64,000 nucleotides of DNA. Source: Synergistales bacterium. GTDB taxonomy: Bacteria > Synergistota > Synergistia > Synergistales > Aminithiophilaceae. Below, in pieces: positions 25,423 through 34,751 of this stretch. The stretch is taken from the NCBI GenBank assembly GCA_018433595.1, contig JAHDQY010000003.1:62001-126000 (forward strand). The letters are read 5' to 3'. The notes beneath the pieces are model-generated. The model did no database searches and was not told where the DNA came from. It worked only from the letters and a program-made list of their open reading frames with translations. The position numbers and the translations under genes are program-made. Every line of letters begins with the position of its first letter. Within the stretch, counting starts at the first letter, position 1.

Positions 25423-28236
25423 TCACTCCCTTGCCGGGAGCTCCGGGGTTCCTTCTTTGCCGCCGTCGCTTTCGCCCTCGCCGGTCACCTCGACGAGTCG
25501 CCGGAGAAGGGATTCAAGGTGTGCCATCTCCCGGCCGTAGCCCTCCCAGTTACCCAGCTTGAGGGCTTCCTGAGAGGCCTCCCAGGTTTCCTGGGCCTGG
25601 CGGGCCAATCGTCCCGCCTCACCGGTCAGGACAGGAGGAGCGGGTTCCCTTGCAGGCGCCGGTTCCCTGGGAGGCTCCAGGTGGGCGGTTTTTCCGACGA
25701 GCGCCGTCAGCGCCTCGTCAAGGGTCTCGGCCCAGGCGATCCGGTTTCCCGAAGCGACGATGACCCGCTTCAGTTCGGGGAGGTCGCTGTTTTCGGCCTT
25801 CAGATAGAGGGGCTGAACGTAGAGGATGGCCCGGTCGATGGGGATGACGAGGACGCTGCCCCGGATGACGTCGGAGCCTCGCTGGCTCCAGAGGGAGAGC
25901 TGAGCCGAGATTTCCGGGTGCTGATCGATGAGGGCCTCGATCTGGCTCGGGCCGTAGATGAGGGTCTGCTTGGGAAAGCGGTAGAGGAGCAGTTCGCCGT
26001 AGTTCTCTCCGTCCGATCGTGCCGCCAGCCAGGCGATCATGTTGTTCCTCCCTACGGGAAGGAAGGGGGAGATGAGGGCGAATTCGGCCTTCTCCTCCAG
26101 GTGCATCATCAGGTAGTAGGGATCAATGGCCTTTCCCTGGCGGTCCTGAGCGGTCGTCCAGACATCTTCCTTGTTGTAGAAGGTGTTGGGATCGCCCATG
26201 TGGTAGATCCGGAAGATCTCGCTCTGAATCCGGAAAAGGTCTTTCGGGTATCGGAGATGGGCCCTCAGGGCGTCGGTCATCGCCTTCCGGGGCTGAATCA
26301 GGCCGGGGAAGATCTTTCGCCAGGCCTTCAGGAGAGGGTCGTCGTCGTCGATGGCGAAGAAGGAGACCGTGCCGTCGTAGGCGTCGACGGTGACCTTGAC
26401 GCTGTTGCGGATGTAGTTGACCCGTCGCGTCGACTGGCCGACGCGGATGTTGACGGGCTCTGAATAGGGGTAGCGCCCCGTCGCGGTGTAGGCGTCGAGA
26501 ATCCACAGGAGCCGGTCTTCGACGACGGCCAGGTAGGGATCGCCGTCGAAGAGGAGGAAGGGGGCGATCTTGCGGACCCGGTCCCCGATGTTGCGGTGGA
26601 TCAGGATCCGGCTTTCGGCTGTGATCGCGTCGGAGAAAAAGAGCTCCGAATCGCCCAGGCGGAGGGCGAAGAGGATGCGCCGCCAGAAGGAGCCGACGGG
26701 GATGCCGCCGGCGCCCTCGTAGGTGGTCCTCACGTTGCCCTCTCCCATGGGGTAATCGAACTCCTGGACGGTCGTGCGGACCAGGGCGTAGGAGGATGTC
26801 GTCTCTCCGTAGTAGATCTGCGGCCTGTCGATGGTCAGGGGGACGGAGAATCGGGTCGGCAGGTCGCGGGCCCAGAGGACGGGCTGTCCCGTAACGGTGA
26901 CTTCGTCGACGGGGTTCATGACGAGACCGTAGCCGTGGGTGAACTCGAGGTGGCGGTTGACCCAGGTCGGGTTCTGAAGCTGGCTCAGATCGAGCTCCCG
27001 CGGGGCCAGCATGACCTGGCGGTAATCGCCGTCGAAGTTGTAGCGGTCGATGTCGACGCCGATGAAGTCGTAGTAGGAACGGATCTCCTGGAGCTGACGG
27101 TAGCTCCGAAGCAGTGTGTTTTCGTCCCAGAGGCGGATGTTGCGGATCGTGTCGGGGTTGGCCCCGACGGCTTCCGCCGTTACGATCGGGCTCGGCTCGA
27201 AGGCTGTCGCCTGAAGGGCGTCGAGTCCGTAGGCCTCCAAAGTCGCCTTGATGTTGTATTCGATAAAAGGGCGTTCCCGCTGGAATTCATTGGGCTCAAC
27301 GGCGTATTTCTGGATGATCCCCGGGTAGGCGCCTCGGAGGGCGAGATTGGCCAGAGCCCAGAGGCCCAGAATCAGGCCGGCGAACTTCCATGTTTTTCGG
27401 GAAAGCCCTCCGAGAAGGAGCAGGGCCAGAGCGAAGGTGAGGCCGGTGAGAATGTTGAGGGCCGGCAGTTCGGCGAAGACGTCGGTGTAGCTGGCGCCGA
27501 AGGTGACGCCCCGGGGCGAGTAGAGCAGATCGTAGCGGGCCAGGAAAAAGCCGAGAGCCCAGAGAATGGCGATGACGGCTCCGAGAAGGGAAAGCTGCCG
27601 CTTTTCGGTCCGGGAGAGAGGGAAGGGGAACTGTTGCCCCCGCGAAGCGCCTCCGAGAGCGATGAGGAGGGCGACGCCGCCGAAGGCGAGAACGAGAAGG
27701 CCCTGGAGCCACTGGCGCAGGAAGGCGATGAAGGGGAGTCGGAAGATGTAGAAGGCCAGGTCCTTCCCGAAAAGGGGGTCGTAGGTGTCGAAGTTGCCTC
27801 CGCTCAGGAGGAGGAGAGCCTCTTCCCAGTGGCTGCGGGCTCCGGCGCCTTGGAGGAGAGAGAGGATCAGAGCGGCGAGGAAAAGGAGGCGGCGCTGCGT
27901 TCTTGACGAAAGGAGGATTTCGTCAGGGAGTTCGATTCGGGTCAGGGCGGGTCGCCAGTTGAGGTAGAGGATCAAGAAGGCGAGGCAGGCGGCGACGAGA
28001 AAAAGGAGGGCCTGAGGCCAGATGCGGATCCAGAAGACCTGCGAGGCCCCCGCCTCGTGGTACCAGAGCAGCTCCGTCAGGAAGGCGGCCATCGAGGGGC
28101 CGCCGGCGAAAAAAAACAGGGCCAGGGCGATGGAAGCCAGAAGCGAGAGCCTCAGAAGGGGGCTTGACGGCCGCTGCTTGGCGCCTTCCTGAGAGGTCCA
28201 GTCTCCTCGGTTGGGGTTCCAGAAAAAACGTTTCAT
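25423..28236 (-). CDS. UPF0182 family large membrane protein (COG1615)
   Basis: A 937-residue protein. The N-terminal 310 or so residues hold about seven hydrophobic helices; the remainder is a large extracytoplasmic domain with family-typical stretches such as PEEFQRERPFIEYN-like EPNEFQRERPFIEYNIK, YDFIGVDIDRY and RGSVLVIPIDRAILYVQPLY. The C-terminus is Pro/Glu rich and helical. The family is widespread but has no established function. ATG 28236 follows AAGGGAGC and overlaps the QueT-like gene by 4 bases. Confidence 0.9.
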   Translation of the reverse strand: MKRFFWNPNRGDWTSQEGAKQRPSSPLLRLSLLASIALALFFFAGGPSMAAFLTELLWYHEAGASQVFWIRIWPQALLFLVAACLAFLILYLNWRPALTRIELPDEILLSSRTQRRLLFLAALILSLLQGAGARSHWEEALLLLSGGNFDTYDPLFGKDLAFYIFRLPFIAFLRQWLQGLLVLAFGGVALLIALGGASRGQQFPFPLSRTEKRQLSLLGAVIAILWALGFFLARYDLLYSPRGVTFGASYTDVFAELPALNILTGLTFALALLLLGGLSRKTWKFAGLILGLWALANLALRGAYPGIIQKYAVEPNEFQRERPFIEYNIKATLEAYGLDALQATAFEPSPIVTAEAVGANPDTIRNIRLWDENTLLRSYRQLQEIRSYYDFIGVDIDRYNFDGDYRQVMLAPRELDLSQLQNPTWVNRHLEFTHGYGLVMNPVDEVTVTGQPVLWARDLPTRFSVPLTIDRPQIYYGETTSSYALVRTTVQEFDYPMGEGNVRTTYEGAGGIPVGSFWRRILFALRLGDSELFFSDAITAESRILIHRNIGDRVRKIAPFLLFDGDPYLAVVEDRLLWILDAYTATGRYPYSEPVNIRVGQSTRRVNYIRNSVKVTVDAYDGTVSFFAIDDDDPLLKAWRKIFPGLIQPRKAMTDALRAHLRYPKDLFRIQSEIFRIYHMGDPNTFYNKEDVWTTAQDRQGKAIDPYYLMMHLEEKAEFALISPFLPVGRNNMIAWLAARSDGENYGELLLYRFPKQTLIYGPSQIEALIDQHPEISAQLSLWSQRGSDVIRGSVLVIPIDRAILYVQPLYLKAENSDLPELKRVIVASGNRIAWAETLDEALTALVGKTAHLEPPREPAPAREPAPPVLTGEAGRLARQAQETWEASQEALKLGNWEGYGREMAHLESLLRRLVEVTGEGESDGGKEGTPELPARE

Positions 28237-28733
28237 CGGCTTCGGCTCCCTTCATCGGTCTTTCGTGCGAGACGTTGCTGGAGAAGGTGGATCAGGGGAA
28301 CGCCGAGGCCGAAGCAGGCCACGGCCTGGCCGCAACCGACGTAGAGAATCGTCGTGAGGGGAGGCAGATTCAGAAGGATCGAGAGATAGCCTCCGACGAT
28401 GATCCCGTTGACGATGACGGGGGGGACGGCGGCGAGGAATTTATTGGGCATCCTGCGCGTGAGAAGGGCCGCAAGAAGGGTCGCCAGGCTTCCGAAGATC
28501 ACATCGATCAGGCCCATGCCGCCGAAGAGGTTGGCGATCAGACAGCCGATAAAGAGTCCCCCCACGGCCTCAGGCAGGAGAAAGGGAAGAAGCGTCAGGG
28601 CCTCGGCGATTCGAACCTGGACGGCACCGTAGGAGAGGGGGGCGAAGGCGAGGCATAAGGCGGCATAAAGGCCGGCGATGAGGGCGGCCACGACGAGGTG
28701 ACGCGGGGTGACGGCAGGCGCTTTCAGGCGCAA
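28233..28733 (-). CDS. queT: QueT family transporter (likely queuosine-precursor ECF S component)
   Basis: A 166-residue membrane protein with about five to six helices. The segment GAVQVRIAEALTLLPFLLPEAVGGLFIGCLIANLF, given here only as a region at about residues 36-70, is the QueT signature (RIAEAL and IGCLIAN). QueT proteins are S components for uptake of queuosine precursors. TTG 28733 is the start, with AAAGGAGC 9 bases upstream. No preQ1 riboswitch was recognised in the leader. Confidence 0.85.
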   Translation of the reverse strand: MRLKAPAVTPRHLVVAALIAGLYAALCLAFAPLSYGAVQVRIAEALTLLPFLLPEAVGGLFIGCLIANLFGGMGLIDVIFGSLATLLAALLTRRMPNKFLAAVPPVIVNGIIVGGYLSILLNLPPLTTILYVGCGQAVACFGLGVPLIHLLQQRLARKTDEGSRSR

Positions 28734-28806
28734 CGAGGATCGCTCCTTTCAATCTTTTCATCAGGAGGGGATCTGCGGACGACGGCAAACGGAGGCAACT
28801 CCCTCT

Positions 28807-30474
28807 TCAGCTTCTGGCGGCGCCGTTTCCGCCTCCGGCTTTGACCTGGCAGAGGGCCACTCGGGCACGCTGAAGAAATTTTTCCGGAGAGTCTTCGCGG
28901 CCAAGGGAGGTGACTCCGCAGCTCAGCGTCATGTTCAGCTCCTGTCGCGCCAGAGAGACCAGCTTCTCGGCGAGGCGAAGCGATTTTGTCCCCTTTTGAG
29001 AGGTGAGGATCACGAAGTCGGCCTCTCCCCAGCGCGCCAGGAGGTCGGACTGGCGCAGATGTCCTTTGAGAAGAGTCGCCGTGCGGAGGACGAGGGCTTT
29101 TTCCGCCTCGGGCCCCTCCGCCTCGCCGCGGCTGGTCAGGCCGTCGATCTCCGCCATGACCAGAGAAAGGGGCGTCCGGTAGCGGTGAGCCCGCTCGACT
29201 TCCCGGCCCAGATCTCTCAGGAAGGCCCCGCGGAGGCGGAGCCCCGTCAGGAGATCGAGCTCGCTTCTTTCGATCAGGTCCGCTTTCACCTGTTCCCGGA
29301 GCTCCCGCTCCTGCATCATCTCGTCGATGTCCTGGAAGGTGCCGGCGAAGCGCATGGGGCGCCCCGAAGGGCTTCGCACGATCGCCCGTCCCCTGGCGAG
29401 AACCCATTTCCACCCTCCCGAGGCGGTCAGGAGGCGAAATCGCATCTGAAAAAGGGACGTCTTCTGATTGAAGTGGCGCCGCAGGGCCTCCTTGAGGAGA
29501 GGGGCATCGTCGGGGTGCGTGATCTTCAGAAGCCCCCGGCCTTCCTCGGGAAGGTCGTCCGGCTCCCATTTCAGCCATCGCAGGAGGTCGTCGCTCCAGT
29601 AGAGGCGGCCCTTGGTCAGATCCCAGTCCCAGATGGCGTCTCCCGTCGCCTCCAGGGCGAGCTGAACCCGGCTGTCGCGCTGAGGCCGGCTCTGTTCGAG
29701 GCGTCGTCGGAGCTCTTCGGCCTGCTTGACGGACGAGATGTCGCTGAACTCGCACAGGGCGTGGAGCACTTCGCCGAAGGGACAGGTTTCAGAGGCGAAA
29801 AGGCAGGGGAAAATCTCCCCCGACCGGGTGAGAAGGGCTGTCTCCGTCGGCTGGATACGTTGTCCCGAGCGGACTTTCTCGGTCAGGAGGGCCACCTTGC
29901 GGTGGTCGGCGATGAAAGGTGACTCGGAGAGGCGCAGCCCCAGCAGCTCTTCTTTGGAGAATCCCGTCCTTTGGATGAGCATCTCGTTGACATCGACGAT
30001 GACCTCGTCGTCGGCGCGGTGGAGGCAACGCAGATTGATCCCCCCCTGAAAGCAGTTGCGGAACTTGTTCATGGTCTTGAGGAGGGCGTCTTTGGCGAGG
30101 TGCTTGTCGGTGACATCGATGACGAGTCCCGCGGCGCGGAGGGGGTGCCCCGCCTCGTCGCTTTCGATCACCTTCCCCCTCGAGTTGAGCCATAGCCAGG
30201 TTCTGTCCGTTCCCAGGAAGCGGTACTCGATTTCATGGCAGAGGCATTTGCCGCTGCGAATCTTGTTTAGGATGCCCTCTACGATAGACAGGTCCTCCGG
30301 ATGGATGCGTTCGAACCAGCGGTCGAAGGGTAACGTCTCCGGAGGAGGGAAACCGTCCGTCAGGCTCTCCATGGGCGGGACCAGATCCAGACGGTCGCCT
30401 GAGATCCTCCAGATCCAGCCGAGCGCTTTTTCCTGTGCCAAAACCATCTCCATTCGGGAGACAAAATCGGGCAC
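28807..30474 (-). CDS. multi-PAS protein with degenerate GGDEF domain
   Basis: A 555-residue cytoplasmic signalling protein without clear membrane helices. Three PAS/PAC modules occupy about 20-125, 130-245 and 260-385 (PAS_3-like, WLWLNSRGKVIES and WKWVLARGRAIV). A GGDEF-fold domain spans about 395-550: DLLTGLRLRGAFLRDL is the usual start, but the catalytic signature reads WGEADF in place of GGDEF. Diguanylate cyclase activity is therefore unlikely, and it may act as a c-di-GMP or GTP sensor or partner. GTG 30474 follows AAGGAGGGG. Confidence 0.8.
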   Translation of the reverse strand: MPDFVSRMEMVLAQEKALGWIWRISGDRLDLVPPMESLTDGFPPPETLPFDRWFERIHPEDLSIVEGILNKIRSGKCLCHEIEYRFLGTDRTWLWLNSRGKVIESDEAGHPLRAAGLVIDVTDKHLAKDALLKTMNKFRNCFQGGINLRCLHRADDEVIVDVNEMLIQRTGFSKEELLGLRLSESPFIADHRKVALLTEKVRSGQRIQPTETALLTRSGEIFPCLFASETCPFGEVLHALCEFSDISSVKQAEELRRRLEQSRPQRDSRVQLALEATGDAIWDWDLTKGRLYWSDDLLRWLKWEPDDLPEEGRGLLKITHPDDAPLLKEALRRHFNQKTSLFQMRFRLLTASGGWKWVLARGRAIVRSPSGRPMRFAGTFQDIDEMMQERELREQVKADLIERSELDLLTGLRLRGAFLRDLGREVERAHRYRTPLSLVMAEIDGLTSRGEAEGPEAEKALVLRTATLLKGHLRQSDLLARWGEADFVILTSQKGTKSLRLAEKLVSLARQELNMTLSCGVTSLGREDSPEKFLQRARVALCQVKAGGGNGAARS

Positions 30475-30616
30475 CGCCTTCCCCTCCTTTTTGTTGTGAG
30501 CAGCTCCAGGAAACCTGCTGTCGCAGAAAAAGGCCTTTTTTCAAAAAACGGCATACCGCTTCGCTCTTTCAATAAAGAGAAACAAGAGCTGAGCTATAAT
30601 GACATGGAGATTCGTT

Positions 30617-31294
30617 CTAATCGTCCTTGCGGGGTATCGCCTCGTCAAGGGAGACGAGGCGATACCCTTTGCGCCGGATAAAATCGATGATTTCCGGCAA
30701 GGCCTCCACCGTCTCCGGAGGACCGTCATGGAGGAGGATGACGGCTCCGCAGCGCAGGTTCCGTTCGATCCGCCTCAGGATCTGGGCCGGCGTCTTCCCT
30801 ATATAGTCGGCGGTGTTGACGGTCCAGAAAGCCATCGTCAGGCCGCTCCTTTTTGCGGCTCGAAGGACTTCCCCGTCATACTGCCCCCCCGGAGGGCGGG
30901 CGAAGCGGGGACGTTTTCCCGTGAGGCCCTCGACGGTGTCGTTGCAGAGTTTCCACTCCAGCTCCATGTTTTCCGGCGGCAGCGTCGTCAGGTTGTTGTG
31001 ATAAAAGGTGTGGTTGGCGACGGTGTGCCCCTCCTGAGCGATCCGGCGGACCAGGTCGGGGTGCTTGGCGGCCATCCGCCCGACGACGAAGAAGGTGGCT
31101 TTGACCTCCTCTTTTCGGAGGATGTCGAGAATCCTGTCGGTGACGTCCGGGTGAGGGCCGTCGTCGAAGGTGAGGGCGACGAGGGGGTCCGAGGTCGGGA
31201 TCCGGCTGAAGGCCCCCCCCCAGGCGGGGGAGAGGGTCGAAAAAAGGATCAGCGCGAGAACCGGCAGGGCAGGAAGATGATGAGTACGCGTCAT
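30617..31294 (-). CDS. exported polysaccharide deacetylase (NodB domain)
   Basis: A 225-residue protein with a signal peptide (cleavage near SPAWG) and a NodB barrel. Motif 1 is ALTFDDGPHPD with the catalytic base and metal Asp, motif 2 is NHTFYHNNL with metal His residues, motif 3 is RPPGGQYD and the late motif is ILLHDG. It probably removes N-acetyl groups from peptidoglycan or another surface glycan. The last 17 codons contain a 15-bp perfect inverted repeat (30632-30667). Confidence 0.9.
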   Translation of the reverse strand: MTRTHHLPALPVLALILFSTLSPAWGGAFSRIPTSDPLVALTFDDGPHPDVTDRILDILRKEEVKATFFVVGRMAAKHPDLVRRIAQEGHTVANHTFYHNNLTTLPPENMELEWKLCNDTVEGLTGKRPRFARPPGGQYDGEVLRAAKRSGLTMAFWTVNTADYIGKTPAQILRRIERNLRCGAVILLHDGPPETVEALPEIIDFIRRKGYRLVSLDEAIPRKDD

Positions 31295-31386
31295 CGGTGC
31301 GAAGAGCCTCCTTGGGCGGAATGTCCCCCGATGATAGCGCCTTCTTTGGCGTTCGGCCAGGATTGGAGTCTTTCAGCCGGACCGTT

Positions 31387-31842
31387 TCATCCTTCTTTGG
31401 GACGGAAGATCAGGACGGGGCAGTGGGCGTAGCGGGCGATGTTCGTCGCCGTCGACCCGATGACGAGACGTTCCAGTGTGGAATGGCCCCGATGAGCGAC
31501 GATGAGCAGGGTGTAATTTTCCTCCCTGGCCATCTTGATGATCCTGTCGGCGGGGTTGCCCTCTTCGACGAGGATCCGGGCGGGGTGATCGCCTTCTCGG
31601 GGTGGGTGGCGCTCTTCGGCCTTGTGCAGGTAGTAGGCGATTTTCTTCCTGGCGATCTGCTGGACCTCATCGTCCAGCTCTTTGGGGATCCAGGGCTCGT
31701 AACCTTTCCAGAGGTAGGTGTGAGGGAGAACGTGGATGAAGGTCACCTCGGCATCGAGCCTTCGGGCCAGGGAGAGGCCGTAGGCCACCAGCTTTTCCGA
31801 GAGCTTGCTCAAATCGACGGCAACGAGGATTTTCTCCGTCAT
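31387..31842 (-). CDS. universal stress protein (UspA family)
   Basis: A 151-residue single Usp domain. It begins with the Usp strand MTEKILVAVDLSKLSEK and ends with the ATP-binding motif AHRGHSTLERLVIGSTATNIA, which keeps the G-2X-G-9X-G(S/T) pattern. A cytoplasmic nucleotide-binding stress protein. ATG 31842 follows GGAAAGGACC. Confidence 0.92.
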   Translation of the reverse strand: MTEKILVAVDLSKLSEKLVAYGLSLARRLDAEVTFIHVLPHTYLWKGYEPWIPKELDDEVQQIARKKIAYYLHKAEERHPPREGDHPARILVEEGNPADRIIKMAREENYTLLIVAHRGHSTLERLVIGSTATNIARYAHCPVLIFRPKEG

Positions 31843-31972
31843 GGTCCTTTCCCCCTTTCGGCCGTCCTGAGTAAGGAAAAGATCACAGATCTTTTTAGAG
31901 ATTTTATCATTATATCATTTCATTATCTCTTTAGAAAGACTGAAGACTTGATGCCTGCGGAGGTTGGAGCCG

Positions 31973-32746
31973 TTGACGATCACCTTCTTGTTCACGCTGT
32001 TTTCCTTCCTTCTGGGGGGGGCCTTGGGTTCTTTCTTCAACGTTGTTGCCGAGCGAGGCAGCCAGGGCCGTTCCTGGTGGGGGCGGGAACGCTCCCGCTG
32101 TGCTTCCTGCGGCAGGCTGCTGGGGCCCGGGGAGCTCATCCCCATCCTCTCCTACCTTCTCCAGAAAGGCCGATGCCGAGGCTGTCATCGTCCGATACCG
32201 AAGCTCTGTTTTCTCGCCGAGATGGTCTGCGCTTTCGGCGGAGGACTTCTCGCCTGGCGTTGGGGGCCGGGTTGGGCTGGTCTGCTGGCGTTGTCCGCCT
32301 TTTTCACGCTTGCCTTCAATGCCCTCACCGATCTCCACAGCGGCTACATCTATGACGTGACGGCTCTTTCCCCGGTCCTCCTCTTCGCCTTTCTGCGAAG
32401 CGCCGGGGGGCTTCCGGCCCTCTTTGACGGTGCTCTGGGGGCCGGGTTGGGTTTTGCCGTCATTGCCGTCATCATCGTTGTCAGCCGCGGGGGAATGGGG
32501 TGGGGGGACGCCATGCTCATGGCCGGCTGCGGGGCCGGTCTGGGCTGGCGCTTGACGGGACTCGGCCTCTATCTGGGGTTCATGACCGGCGGCCTCGTCG
32601 CTCTGGCTCTGCTGGCGATGAAGCGGGTGGGGCGGAAGACAGCTCTCCCCTTGGGGCCTTTTCTGGCTTTCGGCGCCTTCCTCTCCCTGCTTTTCGGCCC
32701 GGCTATTCTGGGCTACTGGCGCTGGGGCGCCGGATGGCCCTGGTAG
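31973..32746 (+). CDS. prepilin peptidase (A24 family)
   Basis: About 257 residues with seven to eight membrane helices. The cytoplasmic zinc knuckle has two CxxC pairs (CASCGRLLGPGE and CRGCHRPIP), and catalytic aspartates lie in FNALTDLHSGYIYD and GMGWGDAML. It cleaves and N-methylates type IV pilin-like precursors. TTG 31973 has GCGGAGG at a proper 9-base distance; TTG 31964 is directly adjacent to it. No pilin or secretion genes lie nearby. The 3' end overlaps the convergent EamA gene by 44 bases. Confidence 0.88.
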   Translation: MTITFLFTLFSFLLGGALGSFFNVVAERGSQGRSWWGRERSRCASCGRLLGPGELIPILSYLLQKGRCRGCHRPIPKLCFLAEMVCAFGGGLLAWRWGPGWAGLLALSAFFTLAFNALTDLHSGYIYDVTALSPVLLFAFLRSAGGLPALFDGALGAGLGFAVIAVIIVVSRGGMGWGDAMLMAGCGAGLGWRLTGLGLYLGFMTGGLVALALLAMKRVGRKTALPLGPFLAFGAFLSLLFGPAILGYWRWGAGWPW

Positions 32747-33593
32747 AAGCGGTCAGAAGGAGCACGGCGGCGGCGATGACCGCAGCGCCGATCCAGACGC
32801 GGGGTTCCGGCCTCTGGCCGAGGAAAAGGTAGCCCCAGAAGGCGGCGAAGGCGATTTCCGCCATGGAGAGGATCGCGGTGACGTTCCCCGGAACGTGGCG
32901 GAGGGCGAAAAGAAGGAGTCCGTAGCTTCCCAGAGTGGGGCCGACGATGAGAAATCCCAGGGGAATCCAGGCCCGCAGCGGGGCTTTGACGAGAGCTTCA
33001 AACTCTCCCGTGATGAGCGCGAGGGGCAGGAGGATCGCCGTGCCCCAGAAGAACATGGCAAAGAAGCTTCCCAGCGGGTCGGTGGCGGCCGGACCGTACC
33101 GTCCTAGCAGAATGTAGGCGGCGTAGGAAAATCCTCCTGCGACCATGGAGAGCATCCCGAGCCAGTGACAGCCTCCTCCGTCGCCGCTGCCCAGGGCGAT
33201 CCAGACGCCGACGAGGGCGATGGCGGAGGAGGCGAGAGCCTTGGCGGTGAAGGGCTCCTTTCCTGAGAGGTGGCCCAGCAGGAGGACCCAGAAGGGGGCC
33301 GTGTAGAAAAGGGTCACGGCCAAAGCCAAGGGGACGTGGAGCATCCCGTAGTTGCTGGCGGCATAGGTGCCGAAGACGCCGAACAATCCGGACAGGAAAT
33401 GGAAGAAGGGGCTCCTGAAGGGAGACAGAAGGCATCGGGGCCTGAAACGCCAGGCGATGAGGGCGGTGATGAGCGCAGCCCCGAAAGTTCGTGCCAGGGG
33501 CACCGCCAGAGGGCCCAGCCCCAGCTCCCCCGCGGTATGGAGCGCCGGTCCGATAAGCCCCAGAACCGCCGTGGCGGCGATGATGGCGGCCAA
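32703..33593 (-). CDS. EamA/DMT family transporter (start uncertain)
   Basis: About 297 residues, ten membrane helices, two EamA repeats (LFYTAPFWVLLLGHLSGKE in repeat 1, ALRHVPGNVTAILSMAEI in repeat 2). The start is a problem: the first helix seems to begin upstream (LEKGAIALYLLGLAA) but no ATG, GTG or TTG is in frame there. TTG 33593 is the nearest; a CTG at 33629 after the divergent start region is possible. Its C-terminal codons overlap the prepilin peptidase gene. Confidence 0.75.
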   Translation of the reverse strand: MAAIIAATAVLGLIGPALHTAGELGLGPLAVPLARTFGAALITALIAWRFRPRCLLSPFRSPFFHFLSGLFGVFGTYAASNYGMLHVPLALAVTLFYTAPFWVLLLGHLSGKEPFTAKALASSAIALVGVWIALGSGDGGGCHWLGMLSMVAGGFSYAAYILLGRYGPAATDPLGSFFAMFFWGTAILLPLALITGEFEALVKAPLRAWIPLGFLIVGPTLGSYGLLLFALRHVPGNVTAILSMAEIAFAAFWGYLFLGQRPEPRVWIGAAVIAAAVLLLTASTRAIRRPSASSPE

Positions 33594-33650
33594 TCCCAGC
33601 AGATACAGCGCGATCGCCCCTTTCTCCAGGTCGTCAAGGGAGGTCCATCC

Positions 33651-34301
33651 ATGATTCTTGAAGAAGCAAGAAGAAGCGTCGCCGCCTACGGGCGGAAGCT
33701 GATCGAAGCGAGGCTGACCCGCGGGACGGGAGGCAACCTGAGTTGCTACGATCGCCGGCAGGATCTCTGGGCCCTCAGCCCAAGCGGCCTCGACTACTTC
33801 TCCATCAAGGCCGAAGATGTGGTCGTCCTCGACGGAGAAGGGCATGTCGTCGACGGCTTGGAGCGCCCCTCCAGCGAGTGGGAGCTTCATCTCGAGGTCT
33901 ACCGGCGCCGTCCCGACGTGGCTGCCGTCGTCCATACCCATTCGCCCTTCGCCACCGTCCTGGCCTGTCTCGGCTGGGAGATTCCGGCCGTCCACTACCT
34001 CGTCGGCTTCTCCGGGATGAAAGTCGCCGTCGCCCCCTACGCCACTTTCGGTACGGCCGAACTGGCCCGGAGCACCGCAACGGCGCTGGGCGACGACGGG
34101 GCCGTTCTCATGGCCCACCACGGCCTTCTCGCCGTCGGCTCCGACCTGGTCCGGGCCTTCAATGTGGCCGAGGAGATCGAGTTCGTCGCCGAAATCTACT
34201 GGCGCGCCAAGGCCGTCGGCGGGGCGCCTCTGCTTTCCGAGACCCAGATGAAGGCGGCTCTGGAGCGTTTTCGCGACTACGGTCCCCGTCCGAAAGTGTG
34301 A
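33651..34301 (+). CDS. class II aldolase/adducin family protein (L-fuculose-phosphate aldolase-like)
   Basis: A 216-residue zinc enzyme. Family motifs are GTGGNLSCYD, a catalytic Glu in PSSEWELHLEVY, metal-binding HTHSPFA and MAHHG. It would split or form a small sugar phosphate or hydroxy-acid by retro-aldol chemistry. ATG 33651 follows GGGAGG with 8 bases of spacing. It is divergent from the EamA gene and convergent with the isomerase; substrate unknown. Confidence 0.88.
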   Translation: MILEEARRSVAAYGRKLIEARLTRGTGGNLSCYDRRQDLWALSPSGLDYFSIKAEDVVVLDGEGHVVDGLERPSSEWELHLEVYRRRPDVAAVVHTHSPFATVLACLGWEIPAVHYLVGFSGMKVAVAPYATFGTAELARSTATALGDDGAVLMAHHGLLAVGSDLVRAFNVAEEIEFVAEIYWRAKAVGGAPLLSETQMKAALERFRDYGPRPKV

Positions 34302-34316
34302 ACGAAACCGATTCCG

Positions 34317-34751
34317 TCAGCCGTTGACGATCTCGACGAGCTCCACCTCGAAGCGGAGATCCTCTCCGGCCAGAGGGTGATTGCCGTCGAGAAGGATCTC
34401 CTCTCCAACGGAGGCGACGCGCACGTCCAGAATCTGCCCGTCGGGGAAGCGCATCTGCAGATTCTGCCCCACGGCGGGAGAGGCCCCTTGGGGAAAGTGC
34501 TCCGGAGCGACGGGAAAGACCATCTCCTCGTGGCGGGGGCCGTAGGCCTCGCGACAGGGGATGACGACGGCCTTCGTCTGGCCCGGGGCCAGGCCCTCGA
34601 CGGCGCTGTCGAAGCCCTCGATCATCCGGCCGTCGCCGATGACGAATTCGATGGGCTCGTTGCGGTCGTGGGAGCTGTCGAACCGTCTCCCGTCAAGGAG
34701 CGTCCCGGTGTAGTGGACGCGGACGCGGTCGCCCTTCGCGGCGGTTTTCAT
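34317..34751 (-). CDS. slyD: FKBP-type peptidyl-prolyl cis-trans isomerase (SlyD-like)
   Basis: A 144-residue FKBP with the insert-in-flap organisation of SlyD: VRVHYTGTLLDGRRFDSS at the N-terminus, IEFVIGDGRMIEGFDSAVEGL in the active site, then a flap insert (AYGPRHEEMVFPVAPEHFP) and the return GNHPLAGEDLRFEVELVEI. The His-rich nickel tail of E. coli SlyD is absent. ATG 34751 overlaps the oligoendopeptidase stop by 4 bases, so the two are coupled, a peptidase-foldase pair. Confidence 0.92.
   Translation of the reverse strand: MKTAAKGDRVRVHYTGTLLDGRRFDSSHDRNEPIEFVIGDGRMIEGFDSAVEGLAPGQTKAVVIPCREAYGPRHEEMVFPVAPEHFPQGASPAVGQNLQMRFPDGQILDVRVASVGEEILLDGNHPLAGEDLRFEVELVEIVNG

Noticed and set aside
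26596-27906. 436-codon open frame on the + strand opposite the UPF0182 gene
   Set aside because: Antisense to a clear family member; composition typical of a shadow frame.
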